A stretch of DNA of 64,000 nt. Origin: Bryopsis sp. KO-2023. Its lineage: Eukaryota > Chlorophyta > Ulvophyceae > Bryopsidales > Bryopsidaceae. The translations under genes and the position numbers were made by a program. The stretch spans positions 6,510,001 through 6,574,000 of the forward strand of contig BSYQ01000002.1 of assembly GCA_030272585.1 (NCBI GenBank), read 5' to 3'. The notes beneath the pieces are model-generated. The model did no database searches, was not told where the DNA came from, and was given only the letters and a program-made list of their open reading frames with translations. Of this stretch, positions 59,601 through 64,000 are shown in pieces (within the stretch, counting starts at the first letter, position 1; every line of letters begins with the position of its first letter).

Positions 59601-62565
59601 GAACCTCTACCTCACTTTGCACGGTTTTTTGAAAACAGAATTCACATCCACTCACATCGAATCGACAGTGGTTGGAATTGCAGGTGGAAATTCAATGATT
59701 TGGGGAAAAGGTTGTATTTCTTTTTTTTTTGGGGGAGGGGGGGGATATACAGAGGTAACTTTTTTTTTTTTCCATGGCCAGGGTGGTAACTTTGGTTCAA
59801 TACTATAGACTAAAGGGGTTCAGGTGTGTGTGTTTTTCGTGTTTTTTTTTTTCCGGTCCGAAAAGGTCCGAATTTTTTTTCAACAGGTTGTTGAGAGGTT
59901 GGCAGCAAAAAAACTAAAAATAGTTCTTTTTGTTTTCTTGTTTAAGTTCAAATCATGCAGAGATTCTTAAAAAAAGGTGTTCCATTTAAAAAATCGAATT
60001 TTTCCTGAAAACAAGAAGGCTGATTTCTTTTGGGAGGTGTAATTTATGCTGGGATGATTTTTTTCAAGTCAATCCAGGCTACTTCAGTTGTTTGTCCCCA
60101 ATTTCATCGGTTTCGTTCTTTTTCGAATTTCCACAAAGAGAAGGAATTCGGCAGCAAGGCTCAAAATGGTCAGTTTGCGAGGGGGGGGGGGGGTTCTTGT
60201 TTTAATAAAGACAAAAGTGAAAAAGAAACAATATTTTTGCACAAGCAATACTTCCATTCAGGGGGCAGAGTTCCATTTTGGTTTATAACTCCGAAATGGC
60301 TTACCTGCAATGCATATATACATCAATGCATTGCACCCCATTCCATTTCCAGAACAGGGGGGGTTGAGCAACAGCCTCCACCAACATTTTCACCACATGG
60401 AAATGTTGGTTTGCTGGCTGGCTAGCTTTCACCACATGTTGATGGAAATGTTGGCTGGCTAGCTGGCTTTCACCACATGTTGATGGAAATATGCTGGCTT
60501 GCTGGTTGGCTGGATGGTTTCCAGCTCCCAACCACACATGCAAAAATTTGAGGTTAAGAATTCAAGAAAGAAATTTCCACCACCAGGCAGGCAGAACTTT
60601 ATAGAAGGGGTGTGAACAAAAACAAAAACTGAACAAAAACTGGAAAACAACATACTGCAATGGGGTATTGATCGTCTCTTGGAGAGACGAAAATAAAGAT
60701 AAAGAAAATGTTACATACATGTATTAAACTGAATGCAACTAAAAAATAAGACAAAAAAAATGAGATAAAAAAAATACAAGCAATTGTTTTGGGAACATTA
60801 ACCGACCCCTGTGTCATTTACACCTCGAACTTTTTTCCGAAATCTTTTTTTGGGGAAAATTAAGGGAAAAATAAATAAAATAAAAAAGAAGACAACAACA
60901 GACCTTCTCTTTTGTTTTTTTCCTGAGGTAAAAGAACAGGCAGTAGAAAAAAATTGAAAAAAAAAAAAATTCATGAAAGCAACACAGGGGAATCCAACCC
61001 CTACTACTGTCCCAATTATCCACCTTTTTAATCTAAAATATAATTACAAATTCTAAAAATAGTTTTTGAAATTTAGGTCATTTCCTTGAGCCTGTGAGTA
61101 CGAACAGTTGCTGATATGCATCATTATTTTTAAAAAAGTAACCCTTCTTTCAGAAATAAACTAGAAAAAAAAAATAAATAAAACATTGTGAGGAGCAAAG
61201 GGGTTAGTCACTCTTTTTATTTTATCTTGGAGGAAAAAACGGACAATACAAACTATCCTCAGAGCATCTCTCATCAATCAGGGCTTTTCGTTCGGGGGGA
61301 ACAAATATTTTTTCATTTTCTTTCTTACCTTCACACCTGAATTGATTGGCCCCAGAAAGAAGCCTGTTTCTGTTGTGAAAGAAAGAAAAGAAGTATTCAG
61401 GGTTTTCTCATCTTCAATTTTTTGGCTGTTTCAAGTTTCAATTAATTTATTTGTTTTCAAAAAGGCCTGGACTCTTTTGCCAGAGGTTAGGCTTGGGGTT
61501 TCCTTTTCAAAAAAACGTATTTACTTCCCACCCCCCTTGAAAAGAAAAACACTCTCCAAGTTTCCACGAAGACACCCACAGGCCGCTTCTTCGCCACGAA
61601 AAGAAAAATAATGGAACAAGTCATATCGTGGTAAATATTTTGTCCCAGTCCTCCCTGAGAAACGAGAAAGAAAAAAGAAAAAACATGCCAACAGAAACGC
61701 GGCGTACCCTTCCTTTTTTTTCCTACAACGAGTCATCGCTTTCGCAGAAAAATTCCCCTCGACGATTCCGCTCCTTCCAGATTATAGTCCAGCAGTTTCG
61801 CCAGGGCGAAAAAAAGCCGACGGGGTTCAAAAAATAAATAAGCAGCGTTCTCTTTTCACGACTCAGAAAGACGAAAAAAAACTCAAAACCGTCGAAACAG
61901 GAAACTCTCTTTTCGATAGGTGGACGGGAAAACTGAAAATCATTTACTTGATTGGAAAAAAAGAACTATCTTCAGAGGTGTGAGAAAGATCTCGAACAAA
62001 AGTGACGTACATCCCACAAACTTCTCCATGTGTGACGATCCGAAAAGCGCATTCGGCGCAACTACTAACTTTTCATTCGCGCCGCGACTAAAGGTAGTGT
62101 CGCACCGAACTACTGCGGAGTCTGTCTACAGCAACTGAGTCGGACTACGCCAACTTTGAATGTCATATCAAAAACTCGGTATCTAAACTGCAACGCACTG
62201 AAACTATCGTCACCCAAGAAGTCGGCTAAGACCAGTCGCACAATTAAAACATCGCAATCCAACAGTGATAAGTTCGAACCCTGCCACTCACGAAAGGCCT
62301 AAGACCAGGCACCTGAACGCAATACGAGTCAAAGTCGACGGAGACACCCGCTAAGAGGGCCTTGCTCCCGAGACTGAGACAGAAAGTGGAGTCCCCTGGA
62401 GGGTGGTCGCTAAGAAACCATGGCCTAAGGGGACTCTGGAAACTGAGCTGGAGAAGGGAGAAACATAACAAAAGACAAGGAGACACCTCTGAGTGCAAAA
62501 ACTCCTAAGGGAAGAACAGCACCTTCCCCCACTAGCTATTACTTCTGACTTCTAGGATTAAAGAC
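59601..62565. other. Intergenic with a dispersed repeat
   Basis: About 59970-60400 is the counterpart of the repeat at 25320-25700. It is followed by about three copies of a 40-odd-bp tandem unit (TTTCACCACATGTTGATGGA, about 60425-60520) with GCTGGCTGGCTAGC motifs. Homopolymer A and T runs are frequent from 60600 to 61300. A tRNA-like B-box (GGGTTCGAACTT, minus strand) occurs near 62285. No gene is supported. Confidence 0.45.
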
Positions 62566-63030
62566 CAGAGATAGGACTTTACGGTTACGGTCACCGTAAC
62601 CGGACCGTAACCACCGTAACCGGACCGTAACCGGAGTACAATTTTCGTCAGAAAATCGTACTTTTACGGCCGTAACCGTAGCACCGTACCACTCCGTACC
62701 GCTCCGTACCGGACCGTAACGACCGTAACGGCCGTAACAACCGTAAACCGTAGAAAGTGACCCCCGCAGGGTCCCACGATTCCAAAGGAACCCAGGGGGA
62801 TTCGAACCTGCGACCCTACTGACTGCAGCCTAACGCTTTAGCACTGAACCACGCTACTTCACGGTGATTTAGGGCCTACCGTAGTTATACCGTACCTGTT
62901 CCGTACCGTAAAAACAACATATTACTCCGGTTACGGTACGGAGTTACGGCCGTAGTACGGTGACCGTAACCCGACCGTAACCGGACCGGACCGGAGTCGG
63001 ACCAAAAATTTGGCCCAAGTCCTATCTCTG
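62566..63030. mobile_element. hAT-like non-autonomous element D (465 bp)
   Basis: Perfect 14-bp TIRs CAGAGATAGGACTT; TTAAAGAC on both sides (62558-62565 and 63031-63038). Inside are arrays of CCGTAACC/CCGTAACGG and related CCGTACC motifs on both sides of one minus-strand tRNA-like sequence (about 62786-62870) with a B-box GCAGGTTCGAATCC and an A-box-like GTAGCGTGGTTCAGTG. Unlike A, B and C it has only one tRNA-like copy. No coding frame. Confidence 0.93.
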
Positions 63031-63038
63031 TTAAAGAC

Positions 63039-64000
63039 TAATCAGAAATAGCCTATTTTACTCTCAGCCACCCTACTGACTCCTCTTAACTATAAACACT
63101 TCAGAAACACTATTCTTTCTAGAATTTAGAAGGATGGAAGAAATCATCAGTGATTTCCTTATTCACACACACACACTCACACACACCCACATATAATTTT
63201 GCAAGGAAATGTTTACAGAAAAAGAGAAGGGATGGTGTATCCCACTTTGAAAGTGAACTGCGTAATCCTTGGGTAATCATATCCTTGGCCAGAAGTACCT
63301 CGTTAGATCCGGATTCCCGTTTAAGGTAAGTCGCGAAGCTTCCTTAAGTCCGTCACAAGTGCGAAGTCTCTTCTTTAGATAGATATCCGAGGTAAGAAGT
63401 TCACGAGGTAAGAGCCGAGGTCAGAGTTATTCTAACAGACCTCGGCGCTATTTTTATACTCGCCGCCAGTTCTAGCGCTAGCGCACATGTGTTGGCGGCG
63501 AGTTCGGCGTCACAGCTAGGGTCGCTTTAGCGACCCGACTAAAAGCTGTCTAGATCGTCTTATGGATCGGGTTTCGTAGTGGGTAGTATCCTATGCGCTG
63601 TTTTCCACCGTGTTTTCGTTGGCTCCTTGTTTTCCCAGCGGCGCTTTTCGTAGAAGTCATACCTCGGATGTCTTAATATGACAGTGCCGTCAGTATGACT
63701 CCTAGTACTCTGCGCTAGCTATGGGTTGGCATGCCAACTATTCGATATTGTCCAGCGCATCGATATACAACCATTCCTACGTCATCGACCTCGTTGGGAG
63801 TTGAACCCAACGTTCGAACCGCCAGGTCTCACATAGAGCAGCTGTAATACAACTGTTTATCAGTGCGAGTTGGCAATTCCATTCTTCCGAATTATAATCG
63901 GGATTAATGTTACATTCTGTTGGCAGTACATCTGCCATGTTCTTTCTAGCTCCGTCACACCATGGACGACAGGCTACACTTGTTCGCGAAAAAAGAGAAA
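63039..64000. other. Intergenic to window end, with a CA microsatellite and a tRNA-like fragment
   Basis: CA-rich microsatellite at about 63162-63190. On the minus strand about 63785-63870 has a T-arm-like sequence (TTGGGTTCAACTCCCAA) and an upstream possible anticodon-like stem, but no acceptor stem, so it is not called a tRNA. An inverted CGCCGCCA/TGGCGGCG pair lies near 63462 and 63493. No gene is supported. Confidence 0.4.

Noticed and set aside
59353-59655. Minus-strand open frame of 100 codons at the end of the 143-bp array
   Set aside because: It lies mostly inside the non-coding tandem array, whose period is not a multiple of three.
62786-62870. Functional tRNA gene in element D
   Set aside because: Good B-box, but no acceptor stem and a poorly paired anticodon arm; treated as tRNA-like.

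Overview
The window is nuclear DNA of a eukaryote, most likely a flagellated, probably photosynthetic protist (alga). It has spliced genes with GT-AG introns, axonemal-type dynein heavy chain sequence, an atypical thioredoxin resembling the plastid ACHT family, an RS-tailed (splicing-factor-like) protein and very many eukaryotic mobile elements. I cannot name the species; the plastid inference rests on one gene.

Layout. 1-613 is a piece of a dispersed repeat. 2334-3374 (-) is an intact F-box/WD40 gene. 4962-10367 (+) is a 13-exon coiled-coil/ankyrin gene with one ankyrin repeat per exon; one repeat exon is split by a 1,025-bp hAT-like element. 11196-24365 is a three-level nest: a PAT-type DIRS retroelement (-) contains an 8.58-kb LTR element without coding capacity and with identical LTRs, which contains a 1.3-kb hAT-like element. 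26973-28044 (+) is a second F-box/WD40 gene broken by a 10-bp tandem duplication. 29132-30733 is another nested repeat. 31564-33018 (+) is the thioredoxin-like gene. 34060-34282 is a 223-bp foldback hAT-like element. 34362-38717 is bounded by inverted copies of one repeat and holds a minus-strand gene with an RS tail. 39247-45502 is a giant inverted repeat. 47446-54242 (+) encodes dynein heavy chain domains in an unusual order (AAA5, then linker, AAA1, end of AAA2, AAA3, start of AAA4), closed by a coiled coil and proline-rich tandem repeats. 57030-59600 is two blocks of tandem repeats. 62566-63030 is a further hAT-like element.

The most striking signal is a group of short non-autonomous DNA elements. 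Each has terminal inverted repeats beginning CAGA or CATAC and an exact 8-bp target duplication. Three of them (GGGACAAT, CAAGTGAG, CCAGTCAG) carry long arrays of a self-complementary motif that differs between elements, placed around a head-to-head pair of tRNA-like sequences; a fourth (TTAAAGAC) has arrays and one tRNA-like sequence; a fifth (GAACTGAT) is nearly all foldback. The TIR and TSD pattern fits the hAT superfamily, but the architecture is unlike any hAT element I know.

Coding content is low, well under a quarter of the window. The genes have no evident common function. The window mainly records repeated insertion, foldback formation and gene rearrangement.
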